This document shows, piece after piece, positions 41,222-51,238 of a stretch of 64,000 bases of DNA. The notes beneath the pieces were generated by a model that worked only from the letters and a program-made list of their open reading frames with translations, made no database searches and was not told where the DNA came from. Each line of letters opens with the position of its first letter. Within the stretch, counting starts at the first letter, position 1. Origin of the DNA: Myxococcales bacterium (GTDB lineage Bacteria; Myxococcota; Myxococcia; Myxococcales; JAKAPL01); the NCBI GenBank assembly GCA_021807105.1, contig JAKAPL010000012.1, positions 1 through 64,000 on the forward strand, written 5' to 3'. Both the position numbers and the translations under genes were made by a program.

Positions 41222-42379
41222 CTACTTCAAGTCCAGCCGATAGATCCCGAAGTCACTGCCGCCCTTTAGCTCCAACCAGAACAGGCTCTTCCCGTTGCCG
41301 AGCAGCCAGTCCGACACCTCGCCGTCCGCCACGGCGAGCACGACCGGCGAACCGCCATCGATGGAAACCGACGAGATCACGTTTCCCGAAGGCCCCGCCG
41401 CGTAATAGGCCGTCTTTCCAACGATCGCGAAAGGGTAATTCCCGAGGTTGGAGGCTACCGTCGCCGGCTCTCCGCCCCCGATGGGGACCCTCAGGAGGGC
41501 CGCCGCGGTCGGTCCCGCGTCCGGGAGCGGCTCTGTCCAGTAGACGCTCGTCGTATCCACCGCGAGGCTGGCGCCAAACATGTCGCCGCTCGCGAGAACC
41601 AGCGGCGCCCCGCCGCCGGCCGGGGCCTGCATCAACGTGGTCGGGCCGGCTTGCCACCACGCCTTCACGGCCGCGAGCCAGTAGACGTTCGTGCCATCCG
41701 CCGCGACTGCCCAGACGGACTCTCCGGCGTCGGGGACAGTCGCAAGAGTCTCGGTCTCCTGCCCGCTGGCAGCAGTCTTCTCGATCGTCGAGACCACGGG
41801 CTCCGGCTGCGTCTGCGTGGGGTATGGATGCCCCATATTGCTCCAGTACACACTGTTCCCAGCAACGGCGATCGCGAACGGCGCCTCGCGCGACACCAGA
41901 GTCGTCGCCACGCCGCCCGCTATCGGCGCCTTCATTACCAGGCCGCTGCTAGGACTGGTCCAGTAGACGTTCGTGCCATCGGATGCCAATCCCTGAATAA
42001 AGTCGCAGCTCCTTCCCGAGACCACGGTGATCTCTTTCCCTCCCCCCACCGGTACGGCCATGATCGACCCACTCGTCCCCTCGCTCGCTACCGCCCAATA
42101 AACGTACGTAGAATCCACGGCCATCGCCCGAACAGACTCTACTTTCGAGTCGAATCGCGCGACCAACATCGGTCCCCCATCGATCGAGCCACTCCCCGAC
42201 GAGCCTGCCCCCGATCCGCTGCTTCCCGAGGCACCGCCCGTCGATCCGCTGCCCGACACGTCCCCGCTCGCGCCCCCCCCGTCGCGGCCCTCGCCGGCGG
42301 GCTGGAAGGCGCACGCCGCGAGCCCGAACATCCCGATCGCGCACGCAATCGCCCTCGTCGCAATCCTGCCGCGAGCCAT
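41222..42379 (-). CDS. Lipoprotein with Gly/Ser linker and beta-propeller-like repeats (paralog 2)
   Basis: Tandem paralog of 39884..41080 with conserved signal peptide and flanks. Confidence 0.75.
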   Translation of the reverse strand: MARGRIATRAIACAIGMFGLAACAFQPAGEGRDGGGASGDVSGSGSTGGASGSSGSGAGSSGSGSIDGGPMLVARFDSKVESVRAMAVDSTYVYWAVASEGTSGSIMAVPVGGGKEITVVSGRSCDFIQGLASDGTNVYWTSPSSGLVMKAPIAGGVATTLVSREAPFAIAVAGNSVYWSNMGHPYPTQTQPEPVVSTIEKTAASGQETETLATVPDAGESVWAVAADGTNVYWLAAVKAWWQAGPTTLMQAPAGGGAPLVLASGDMFGASLAVDTTSVYWTEPLPDAGPTAAALLRVPIGGGEPATVASNLGNYPFAIVGKTAYYAAGPSGNVISSVSIDGGSPVVLAVADGEVSDWLLGNGKSLFWLELKGGSDFGIYRLDLK

Positions 42380-42704
42380 CGTAAGCGACTCTACCGTATT
42401 CGCGAGCAGCCCGCGAGCGTCGCGCTCTCCCAGCGCTCCACCTGTCGCGAGCAGGTACACGTACCCGTCGAGTCGTCGCAGCATTCGCCGTTACGGCAGT
42501 CGCTCTGGAACGCGCAACTGCCGCCGGCAGAGGAAAGTGGGCGGGGGGAAGAAGGGCGGTGATCGCACCCACGGAATCGGCCGCACGCGCTCGTCCATGA
42601 GGGCCGAGCCCGCCGTCATCGGCCTCGCGTGCTCCACGATGAGCAGCGGGCCCTCCATCGCCAGCCTCCGCACCTCCTCGACGAGGAACCGAGGGTGGAC
42701 GTCG

Positions 42705-43170
42705 AGGGACGCGGGGCCGGCCATGGATGACGCGGGAACCAGCATGAGGGGCGCGGGAACCAGCATGGATGACGCGGGGCCGAGCCTGGATGCCGCAGGG
42801 CCGAGCCTGGAGGTCGCAGGGCCAAGCCTGGAGGTCGCGGGGCCGAGCCTGGATGACGCGGGGCCGAGCCTGGATGCCGCGGGGCCGAGCCTGGATGGCG
42901 CGGGGCCGAGCCTGGATGCCACGGGGCCGAGCCTGGATGCCACGGGGCCGAGCCTGGATGCCGCAGGGCCGAGCCTGGATGCCACGGGGCCGAGCCTGGA
43001 GGTCGCGGGGCCGAGCCTGGATGCCACGGGGCCGAGCCTGGATGCCACGGGGCCGAGCCTGGATGCCGCAGGGCCGAGCCTGGATGTCGCGGGGCCGAGC
43101 CTGGATGCCACGGGGCCGAGCCTGGATGCCACGGGGCCGAGCCTGGATGGCGCGAGGCCGAGCATCGGCC
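42705..43170. repeat. 21-bp tandem repeat array 3 (consensus GCCGAGCCTGGATGCCACGGG), about 22 units
   Basis: Translates as GPSLDAT / SRLGPVA heptads on the two strands. Confidence 0.93.
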
Positions 43171-43207
43171 GGCGCCCCCTCGTCGCGAGGGAGCGCCTTC
43201 TCATCAT

Positions 43208-43382
43208 CCCGTCTTATTCACGGGACGGCGTAGCGAGACGTTCGAGACCGCAGCCGAGAAGGGCGAGCGAGAGCGACGACCGACGAGGCGGGCTAAAGCC
43301 CGCCGCAGGAGGGAGGAGCGAGCAGCCCCTTCGGGAGGCGCGGGATCGGACGTCGCAGCAGCCGGACCGTGAATAAGACGGG
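43208..43382 (+). mobile_element. Family-A MITE-like element (175 bp), TSD ATCAT
   Basis: Perfect 16-bp TIRs; ATCAT at 43203-43207 and 43383-43387. Confidence 0.92.
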
Positions 43383-43624
43383 ATCATGGAGGTCCAGGGC
43401 GCGTCGGCGAGCGGGACGGGCGCGGGCTCCGGCGGGAGCGGCAGCTCGGGCATTGCCGCCGGGGAAGCAGGGGATGGCCGGGGCGATCCTGGGGCGTCCC
43501 GCGCCTCGCGATCAGCGGGCGGTCCGCCCGGCGATCCGGCGAGCGAACCCGCTGTCGGGCTCGACGTCTTCGGTGCTCGCCGGAGAGATCTTCGCACCGC
43601 ACGAGCGTCCTCGGAGGTCGCAGA

Positions 43625-44542
43625 TCAGTGGACATCTCCCACGTGCGCGTAGACCTCGCTCTCGATCTGGAGGGTGGTGTGATCGATCCCGAACCTCTCC
43701 CGCAGGCCGGTCTTGACCGCGGCGAGGATGGCGTCGTTCTGCGCCGCGTCGTGGCCGCGGACGACGAGGTGGGCCGAGAGCGCGTAGAGCCCGTTCCCGA
43801 TCGTCCAGAGGTGGAGGTCGTGGATGGCCTGGACCCCCTCCGCGCGCACCATCTGGGCGAGGATCTCCGAGAGGTCCAGGTGGCCGGGGACCGCCTCGAG
43901 GAGGATGTCGATGGCCTCGGCGAGCAGGCGGACCGCGCCGTACACGATGGCCAGGGCGATCGCCGCGGAGAGCAGCGGATCGACGTACCACGCGCGCGTG
44001 AGCCCCATGATCGCGGCCGCGACCACGACGCCGGCGCCGGAGAGCGTGTCGCCGAGCAGGTGGAGGAGCGCGGCCCGCACGTTCAGGGTGCGCGCGGGCG
44101 AGCGGCGGAGCAGGACGAACCCGGTGACGTTGGCCGCGAGGCCGGCCGCGCCGGTGAGGGCCATCGCCCGCAGATCGATCGGCGCGTGGGCGCGGAGGCG
44201 GCCCCACGCCTCGAACAGGATGAAGCCCGCGATGCCGACGAGCGCCATCCCGTTCGCCGCCGCCGCGAGGATCTCCAGGCGGTAGTAGCCGAACGTCCGC
44301 CGGACGTCCGGAGGCCGCCCGCAGAGCCAGACGGCCACGAGCGACAGGACGAGGGCCGAAGCGTCGGTGAGCATGTGCCCCGCGTCGGCCTCCAGGGCGA
44401 GGCTGCCGGACAGGAAGCCGCCCACGCCCTCGACGGCCATGATGAGGAGCGTGACGGCGAGCGCCGCGGCGAGGGGCCGGGCCTCCCGCCCGCGGCCGGA
44501 GGGCGCGTGAGAGTGGAAGTGGGCGGGGGCGTTCGCCGTCAT
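43625..44542 (-). CDS. Cation diffusion facilitator transporter (CzcD/ZitB-like)
   Basis: LSGSLALEADAGHMLTDASALVLSL; ALLHLLGDTLSGAGVV; IHDLHLWTIGNG. Confidence 0.93.
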   Translation of the reverse strand: MTANAPAHFHSHAPSGRGREARPLAAALAVTLLIMAVEGVGGFLSGSLALEADAGHMLTDASALVLSLVAVWLCGRPPDVRRTFGYYRLEILAAAANGMALVGIAGFILFEAWGRLRAHAPIDLRAMALTGAAGLAANVTGFVLLRRSPARTLNVRAALLHLLGDTLSGAGVVVAAAIMGLTRAWYVDPLLSAAIALAIVYGAVRLLAEAIDILLEAVPGHLDLSEILAQMVRAEGVQAIHDLHLWTIGNGLYALSAHLVVRGHDAAQNDAILAAVKTGLRERFGIDHTTLQIESEVYAHVGDVH

Positions 44543-44727
44543 CGCCGCGCGGCCCTGGAGGGCCGAAAACCCAACGCGGCCGCGCCGCACCGTCCGGACG
44601 GCCTCACGCCGGTCCCCCGCGGGGGGAGCCGGGCGCCCCCCGCACGCCCCATCCCACCTCGTCTTTGCAGGAGCGTCGCTGAATCCTCGCGCGGCACGGA
44701 CATTCTCGGAAGCAGTCGATCAGGATT

Positions 44728-44915
44728 CCAGGAGGCTCGTGTCCCACGGGCGCCGTCGCGAGGAAGCCGAGATCGAGGCGAGACGGGCACCCGAGGAGTG
44801 AACCGCGTCAAACGTACTCTTTGCAGTACGTTTTGCAGCGAAGCGACGAGGCCGCCCGTCGCGAGCGAAGGGCTCGGCTTTCGCGGTCGGCAGCCATTGA
44901 AGCCCAGCCTCCTAG
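44728..44915. repeat. Family-B repeat, long form (188 bp)
   Basis: CCAGGAGGCT...AGCCTCCTAG; internal homology to 61077-61262. Confidence 0.8.
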
Positions 44916-45062
44916 CGCGCCAGACCGAGCGGCGGCGGCCGGTGAGCCCGCCGCCGGGCCGTCTCTCCCTGCTCCGGTGTCATCGCGAGCGAAGGCTACC
45001 ACAAACGACGTTCGCGTTGACTTCCGCGCGCCCGCGATCTTTAACTGCGCGAGGAGCCGCGA

Positions 45063-45392
45063 ATGGCGAATCGATCGAACGACGGCGCTGCCAAGGAGCG
45101 GCCTTACGACGACCTGATCGCGGACCTCGAGATCTGCGTCAAGGAGCTCGAGGAGGGCCGGCTGCCGCTCGAACGGGCCATCGACCGTTTCAAGGAGGGC
45201 ATCGCCCTCGTGAAGGCGGCCGAGCGCCGGCTGCAGGAGGCCGAGGGACAGGTGAACCTGCTGCTGCGGGCCGAGGACGGGACGGAGACCGTGGTGCCCT
45301 TCCCCGCCGCCCCCTCCGAGACCCCCCGCGGGCCGCGGCTCGCGACCTCCGCGCCGAAGCCCGGCGCCGGCGGAGACGACATCCCCTTTTGA
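45063..45392 (+). CDS. xseB: Exodeoxyribonuclease VII small subunit
   Basis: YDDLIADLEICVKELEEGRLPLERAIDRFKEGIALVKAAERRLQEAEGQVNLLL. Confidence 0.93.
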   Translation: MANRSNDGAAKERPYDDLIADLEICVKELEEGRLPLERAIDRFKEGIALVKAAERRLQEAEGQVNLLLRAEDGTETVVPFPAAPSETPRGPRLATSAPKPGAGGDDIPF

Positions 45393-45462
45393 CGGGCCTC
45401 GATTGGGCGGGCCCGAGGACCGGATCACGGCGGCGGACACGCCCCCGCGTTAGCTTTTCGGC

Positions 45463-45846
45463 ATGGCGAAGCGCAAGGTCATCATCGTCGACGACGACCG
45501 CGACACGCGGGACATGTTGACCCTGGCCCTCCAGCTCGAGGGATACGAGGCCACGCAGGCGGCCAACGGCTTGCGCCTGATCTCGACGCTCCACGTCGAC
45601 AAGCCGGACCTCATCGTCCTGGACGTCATGATGAGCTGGATCGACGGCTTCGAGCTCTGCCGTTCCATCAAGAAGAACGAGCAGTTCAGGGACATCCCGG
45701 TGCTCTTCCTCTCGGCCCGCAAGTCCGCCGACGATCAGCGGCGCGGGCTGGAGGCCGGCGCGGCGGACTACTTCACCAAGCCGGTCCAGGTCGAGCAACT
45801 GCTCGCCCGGGTGAGCGAGCTGATCGGCCCGGCCGAGCGCCCGTGA
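45463..45846 (+). CDS. Single-domain response regulator (CheY-like receiver)
   Basis: VIIVDDDRDTRDML; LIVLDVMMSWIDGFELC; FLSARKSADD; GAADYFTKPVQVEQLLARV. Confidence 0.93.
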   Translation: MAKRKVIIVDDDRDTRDMLTLALQLEGYEATQAANGLRLISTLHVDKPDLIVLDVMMSWIDGFELCRSIKKNEQFRDIPVLFLSARKSADDQRRGLEAGAADYFTKPVQVEQLLARVSELIGPAERP

Positions 45847-46721
45847 GCGCGGAGGAGATCCTCGACGTCTCGCGCGCGGCCGTCGAGACGGAGTTGGCTC
45901 GCGGACTCGAAGAGGCGCTGCGCGAGGTCCCCGTGGGCCTGAAGGAGGCGATGCGGTACGCGGTGCTGCCCGGCGGGAAGCGGCTGCGCCCGGCGGTGGT
46001 CCTCGCCGTCGCGCGAGCCGTCTCGGGCAAGCCTCCCGCGCCGGCGGCCCTCCGCTTCGCCGCGGCCGTCGAGCTCGTCCATTGTTACTCCCTCATCCAC
46101 GACGATCTGCCCGCGATGGACGACGACGACCTCCGGCGCGGCCGCCCGACCGTGCACCGCGCCTTCGGGGAGGCCGCCGCCATCCTCGCCGGCGACGCGC
46201 TCCTCACCGAGGCGTTCGCCTGGACGGCCGCCATCCCGGAGATCGGCGCCGCGCTCACGGTGGAGCTGGCGCAGGCGGCCGGGGCGGCCGGGATGGTCGG
46301 CGGCCAGGCCCTCGACGTGGCCACGACCGGCAACCGCGCCCCGGCCATGGAGATGGTCACCCGCATCCACGAGGGGAAGACGGGTGCGCTCTTCGCCGCC
46401 GCGGCGGCCGGCGGCGCGCGTTGCGGCGACGGCTCCGCGGAATGGGTGGAGCGGATGCGGCGTTACGGCCTGGCGCTCGGGATGGCGTTCCAGGCGTCCG
46501 ACGATCTGCTCGACATCACCGGGAACCCGGCGCTGCGCGGCAAGCGGGTGGGGCGGGACGCCGAGCGGCAGAAGCCGACGCTCGTCGCCGCCGTCGGCCT
46601 CCCGAAGGCGCGCGCGCGGGCGGAGGAGCTCTCGCGCGCGGCGAGCGAGTGGGTGGCGGGCCTGCCGGGGCGGGCGCCGCTCATCGAGCTGGCGCTGTAC
46701 GCGGCGGGCCGTTCCAGGTAA
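45843..46721 (+). CDS. ispA: Polyprenyl (farnesyl) diphosphate synthase
   Basis: YSLIHDDLPAMDDDDLRRGRPTVH; GMAFQASDDLLDITG. Confidence 0.95.
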   Translation: MSAEEILDVSRAAVETELARGLEEALREVPVGLKEAMRYAVLPGGKRLRPAVVLAVARAVSGKPPAPAALRFAAAVELVHCYSLIHDDLPAMDDDDLRRGRPTVHRAFGEAAAILAGDALLTEAFAWTAAIPEIGAALTVELAQAAGAAGMVGGQALDVATTGNRAPAMEMVTRIHEGKTGALFAAAAAGGARCGDGSAEWVERMRRYGLALGMAFQASDDLLDITGNPALRGKRVGRDAERQKPTLVAAVGLPKARARAEELSRAASEWVAGLPGRAPLIELALYAAGRSR

Positions 46722-46865
46722 AAGACAGGGTCGTCGCCGGAGGACGCGGGCTCTCCGGCTCCCGGGGAGGCAGGAGCGCGGGAACGGACGCGGCTGCACC
46801 CGTCCCTGCCCTCCTGCTCGCCGGTCAGGGATCCTCGAAGCCCGCGGGACGATGACGGAAGACCC

Positions 46866-48773
46866 ATGGCGCGGCTCCTAGACACCATCGACGATCCGCG
46901 GGCGCTCAAGGGCCTGTCCATCTCCGACCTCCCGGCGCTCGCCCGCGAGCTGCGCGAGGAGATCATCGCGACCTGCGCCCAGAGCGGCGGCCACCTCGGC
47001 GCCTCGCTCGGCGCGGTCGAGATCGGCGTCGCCCTCCACTATGTCTTCGACTCGCCGATCGATCGGATCGTCTGGGACGTCGGCCACCAGGCCTACGCGC
47101 ACAAGCTCCTGACCGGCCGGCGGGATCGCTTCCGGACGCTGCGCCAGGAAGGCGGGCTGTCGGGCTTTCCGAGCCGGGCGGAGAGCGAGCACGACGCCTT
47201 CGGCACCGGCCACGCATCGACCTCCATCAGCGCCGCACTCGGCATGGTCGAGGCGCGCCGGCAGACCGGCGAGCGCGGGCGCGTCGTCGCGGTCATCGGC
47301 GACGGCGGCCTGACCGGCGGGATGGCGTTCGAGGCGCTCAACCATGCCGGCCACCTCGGCCGCAACCTGATCGTCGTCCTCAACCACAACGAGCAGTCGA
47401 TCAGCCCGAACGTCGGCGCCCTCTCCCGCTGGTTCTCCAAGAAGCTCACCGGTCGGACGTTCGGCGCCTGGCGGCGCGGCATCAAGGACGCCCTCTCCGC
47501 GCTGCCCCGCGGCGACAAGGCGATCGCCGCCGTCCGCCACGCCCTCTCCTCCACCAAGGCGCTCCTGACCCCCGGGATGCTCTTCGAGGGGCTCGGCTTC
47601 GAGTACGTCGGCCCCATCGACGGCCACGACGTCGGGGGGGAGCTCGAGACGCTCGACCGCGTCCGGGCGCTCGACGGACCGGTGCTCGTCCACGTGGTGA
47701 CGGAGAAGGGGAAGGGCTACGGCCCCTCGGAGGCGGATCCGGTGACCCGCGGCCACGCGATGGGACCGTTCGACATCGCGACCGGCAAGAGCACCGCCCT
47801 CGCGCCGGCGATCAAGCCCTGGCAGGACTTCTTCGCCGACGGGGTGATCGAGCTGATGCGCAAGGACCGCCGCGTCGTCGCGATCACCGCGGCGATGCTC
47901 GAGGGGACCGGCCTCGCCCGCGTCCAGCGCCTCTTCCCCGACCGGGTCTACGACGTCGGGATCGCCGAGCAGCACGCGGTCACCTTCGCCGCCGGCCTCG
48001 CCTGCGAGGGGCTGCGACCCATCGTGGCGATCTACTCGACGTTCCTCCAGCGGGCCTACGACCAGGTCATCCACGACGTCTGCCTCCAGAAGCTGCCGGT
48101 GACGTTCGCCCTCGACCGCGGCGGCCTCGTCGGCGCGGACGGCGCGACGCACCAGGGCCTCTACGACCTCGCCTACCTCCGCGTCGTCCCGAACCTCACC
48201 GTCATGGCGCCCTCCGACGAGAACGAGCTGCGCCGGATGCTCCGGACGGCGCTCGCCCTCGACGGCCCGTCGGCCATCCGCTTCCCGCGCGGCGCCGGCG
48301 TGGGCGTCTCCCTCGACGAGGAGCTGCTTCCCCTCCCCGCCGGCAAGGGACGAATCGTCCACGGCGATCCCGCCCGCGCGGACGTGGCCCTCCTCGCGAT
48401 CGGGGCGATGGTCCCCCCGGCGCGGGCGGCGGCGGCGGCGCTCGCCGGCCGGGGCCTGCGCGCGCTGGTCGCCGACGCGCGGTTCGTCAAGCCGCTCGAC
48501 GAGGCGCTGGTCCGCGACCTCGCCTCCGCCGCCCGCCGCATCCTCACGGTGGAGGAGGCGGCGCTCGCGGGCGGCTTCGGCTCCGCGGTCCTCGAGGCGC
48601 TCCAGGCGGCGGGCGTCCGCGCGGACGTGAAGCGCCTCGGCCTGCCGGACCTCGTCGTCCCCCACGGCGACCCCGCGCGGCAGCGGGCCCGCTTCGGCCT
48701 GGACGCGGCGGGCATCGCCGCGGCCGCGGAGGCCCTCTGCGCCTCGCGGCCGAAGATCCTCTCGGCGGGGTGA
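46866..48773 (+). CDS. dxs: 1-deoxy-D-xylulose-5-phosphate synthase
   Basis: 635 aa; FGTGHASTSISAALGM; VIGDGGLTGGMAFEALNHAG; DVGIAEQHAVTFAAGLA. Confidence 0.97.
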   Translation: MARLLDTIDDPRALKGLSISDLPALARELREEIIATCAQSGGHLGASLGAVEIGVALHYVFDSPIDRIVWDVGHQAYAHKLLTGRRDRFRTLRQEGGLSGFPSRAESEHDAFGTGHASTSISAALGMVEARRQTGERGRVVAVIGDGGLTGGMAFEALNHAGHLGRNLIVVLNHNEQSISPNVGALSRWFSKKLTGRTFGAWRRGIKDALSALPRGDKAIAAVRHALSSTKALLTPGMLFEGLGFEYVGPIDGHDVGGELETLDRVRALDGPVLVHVVTEKGKGYGPSEADPVTRGHAMGPFDIATGKSTALAPAIKPWQDFFADGVIELMRKDRRVVAITAAMLEGTGLARVQRLFPDRVYDVGIAEQHAVTFAAGLACEGLRPIVAIYSTFLQRAYDQVIHDVCLQKLPVTFALDRGGLVGADGATHQGLYDLAYLRVVPNLTVMAPSDENELRRMLRTALALDGPSAIRFPRGAGVGVSLDEELLPLPAGKGRIVHGDPARADVALLAIGAMVPPARAAAAALAGRGLRALVADARFVKPLDEALVRDLASAARRILTVEEAALAGGFGSAVLEALQAAGVRADVKRLGLPDLVVPHGDPARQRARFGLDAAGIAAAAEALCASRPKILSAG

Positions 48774-48833
48774 GCGTATGGGCCGGGGAAGCGTGATCCA
48801 CGCGCTCCCACGCCGCGGGCGGCGGCCGCGCGC

Positions 48834-49577
48834 ATGACCCGGCTCCGCGCCGACCGGCTGCTCCTCGCCCGCGGCCTCGCGAAGAGCCGCACCCAGGCGC
48901 AGGCGCTCGTCATGGCCGGGCAGGTCGTCTCCGGAGAGACACGGATCGACAAGCCCGGCCAGCTCCTCGCCGAGGACGCGCCGCTGCGGCTCAAGGAGGG
49001 CGCACTGCCCCGTTACGTCTCCCGCGGCGGGGAGAAGCTCGCGGCGGCGCTCGGCGCGTTCCGGATCGACCCCACCGGCCTCGCCTGCGCCGATCTCGGC
49101 GCCTCGACCGGCGGCTTCACCGACTGCCTGCTCCAGCACGGCGCGGCGCGGGTGCACGCCTGCGACGTGGGGCGCGGGCAGCTCGACCCCCGGATCGCGC
49201 GCGACCCCCGGGTCGTCGTCCACGACCGGGTGAACGTCCGGGCCTTGCGCCCGGAGGAGCTGGGCGAGCAGGTCGCGCTCTGCACCCTCGATCTCTCGTT
49301 CATCTCGCTGCGGCTCGTCTTCCCGGCCGTCGCGGCCCTCCTCGCCTCCGGCGGCCGGATGGTCGCCCTCGTGAAGCCCCAGTTCGAGGTCGGCCGCGCG
49401 AGGGTCGGCAGGGGTGGGGTGGTGCGCGACCCAGAAGCCCGCGCACAGGCCATCCGGGAGGTCGCCGCCGCGGCGGAGCAGCGACGCTTCGTCGTCGAGG
49501 GCGTCATCGATTCCCCCTTGCGCGGCCCGGCGGGCAACCTCGAAGCGTTGCTCGTCGCGCGGCGGGCGATCGAGTAA
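48834..49577 (+). CDS. tlyA: TlyA family rRNA methyltransferase/putative hemolysin
   Basis: S4 domain RADRLLLARGLAKSRTQAQALVMAGQV; ADLGASTGGFTDCLLQHGAARVHACDVGRGQLD. Confidence 0.95.
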   Translation: MTRLRADRLLLARGLAKSRTQAQALVMAGQVVSGETRIDKPGQLLAEDAPLRLKEGALPRYVSRGGEKLAAALGAFRIDPTGLACADLGASTGGFTDCLLQHGAARVHACDVGRGQLDPRIARDPRVVVHDRVNVRALRPEELGEQVALCTLDLSFISLRLVFPAVAALLASGGRMVALVKPQFEVGRARVGRGGVVRDPEARAQAIREVAAAAEQRRFVVEGVIDSPLRGPAGNLEALLVARRAIE

Positions 49578-49578
49578 C

Positions 49579-49751
49579 CCCGTCTTATTCACGGTACGGC
49601 GTAGCGAGGCGTTCGAAACCGCAGCCGAGAAGGGCAAGCGCAGCGACGACCGACGAGGCGTGCTGAAGCACGCCGCAGGAGGAAGGAGCGAGCACGCCCT
49701 TCGCAGGCGCGGGATCGGACGCCGCAGCAGCCGGACCGTGAATAAGACGGG
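49579..49751 (+). mobile_element. Family-A MITE-like element (173 bp), TSD GTAAC
   Basis: Perfect TIRs; GTAAC at 49574-49578 and 49752-49756. Confidence 0.94.
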
Positions 49752-49955
49752 GTAACCGCTCCCGGCGACCCGCGGGGCCCCGGGCCCGCGGGCAAGGACG
49801 CGACAGCCCAGGGGAAGAGCCCGATTCGCGCCATCGCCGGCCCCACGAGAACGTGAGGGTGGCTCCCATGTGGGGACCGTTGCGCGGTCCGGCCGATCGA
49901 TGTAATCGAACTCCTCGCGAGCGTGCGGCGATCCCTGGACATTCGAGGCGGGCAG

Positions 49956-51155
49956 ATGGCCGCGGGCCCACCTCTCGGCGGGCTCGTCCGGCTTGCGCTC
50001 TGGCTCGGCATCGCCGGCTTCGGCGGCGGCTTCTCGGTGCTCGCGCAGATGCGGCGCGACCTCGTCGACCGGCGCCGCTGGGTGGAGGCCGAATCCTTCT
50101 TCGAGATGCTCGAGGTGGCGAAGGTCCTGCCGGGGACGAGCGCGACGAACCTGTTCACGTTGATCGGCGAGCGCGAGCACGGGACCGCCGCGGGCGTCCT
50201 CCTGGGCGCGGCGTTCCTCTTGCCGAGCGCTGCCACGATGGTCCTGCTCGGCGCGCTCTATCCGGTCATCCGGCGCATGCCGGACATGGGCGCGTTCCTG
50301 GACGGCCTCGGGGTGGCGATGGTGCCGATCGTCGGCGCGGTCGTCTACGAGATCGGCAAGGACGCCCTGCGCAGCCTGGCCGACGTCGGGCTCGCCCTGC
50401 TCTGCTGCGCGGCGATGGCCTGGGCGGGGATCGGCCTCCTCGAGCTGGCGCTCGCCGCGGCGGCGCTGGGCGCGGGGACCGCGATCTGGCAGGAGCAGTC
50501 CCGGGCGCGGGCCGCCCGGATCGCCCGCCCGCCCGCCAGGCATGGGGGAGAGGGACCACCGCCGGCGGCGGGAGTCGCGCTGTTCCCCTGGATGAAGGCG
50601 GCGCTCGTCGGCGCCGGGCTCGCCACGCTGCCCAGCCTCGCCCACGTGTTCGCGAAGATCGGCGCGGCCACGTTCGGGGGCGGCCTGGTGATGATCCCGG
50701 CCATCGAGCAGCAGGTGGTCCACCTGCGCCATTGGCTCACGCCGGCGGAGTTCTCGGACGCGATCGCGTTCGGGCAGATCACGCCGGGGCCGGTGGCGAT
50801 CTCGGCGACGTTCATCGGGTACCGGGTGGCGGGCCTCTCGGGCGCGCTGGCCTCGACGGTCGCCATGTTCGCGCCGCCGATGGCGATGACGCTGCTGGCC
50901 GGGCGCGGCCTGGGTGAGTTCCGGCAGAGCCCGGTGCTGCGCGGAGCGATCCGCACGCTCGGGCCGGCGGTGATCGGGATGCTGCTCGCGGCGATGGTCA
51001 GCCTCGCGCGGGTGTCGGTGGCCTCGCCGGTGAGCATCCTGATCGTCGCGGCGGGGCTGCTCGTGCTGATGGTCTTCCGGGTGAACCCGTTGTGGGTGCT
51101 CCTCGGCGGGGGCCTCGCTACGCTCGGCGCGAGCGGGATCTCCTGCCTGCGATGA
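49956..51155 (+). CDS. chrA: Chromate transporter ChrA
   Basis: Two CHR domains: LALWLGIAGFGGGFSVLAQMRRDLVDRRRW; VFAKIGAATFGGGLVMIPAIEQQVV; FGQITPGPVAISATFIGY; start uncertain. Confidence 0.9.
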   Translation: MAAGPPLGGLVRLALWLGIAGFGGGFSVLAQMRRDLVDRRRWVEAESFFEMLEVAKVLPGTSATNLFTLIGEREHGTAAGVLLGAAFLLPSAATMVLLGALYPVIRRMPDMGAFLDGLGVAMVPIVGAVVYEIGKDALRSLADVGLALLCCAAMAWAGIGLLELALAAAALGAGTAIWQEQSRARAARIARPPARHGGEGPPPAAGVALFPWMKAALVGAGLATLPSLAHVFAKIGAATFGGGLVMIPAIEQQVVHLRHWLTPAEFSDAIAFGQITPGPVAISATFIGYRVAGLSGALASTVAMFAPPMAMTLLAGRGLGEFRQSPVLRGAIRTLGPAVIGMLLAAMVSLARVSVASPVSILIVAAGLLVLMVFRVNPLWVLLGGGLATLGASGISCLR

Positions 51156-51238
51156 ACCCCACGCCTCCACCGGGAAGAGCCGGCCGGCCGCCGAGGAGCG
51201 GTCCCCCCGGAAACGAGAGCGCCGGTGAAAGCTGACCG

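Noticed and set aside
42705-43170. CRISPR or diversity-generating retroelement template
   Set aside because: No spacers, no reverse transcriptase, no adenine-specific variation
46878-51170. 1430-aa minus-strand ORF
   Set aside because: Shadow of dxs, tlyA, chrA on the opposite strand; low-complexity R/E/A/G composition typical of high-GC antisense frames
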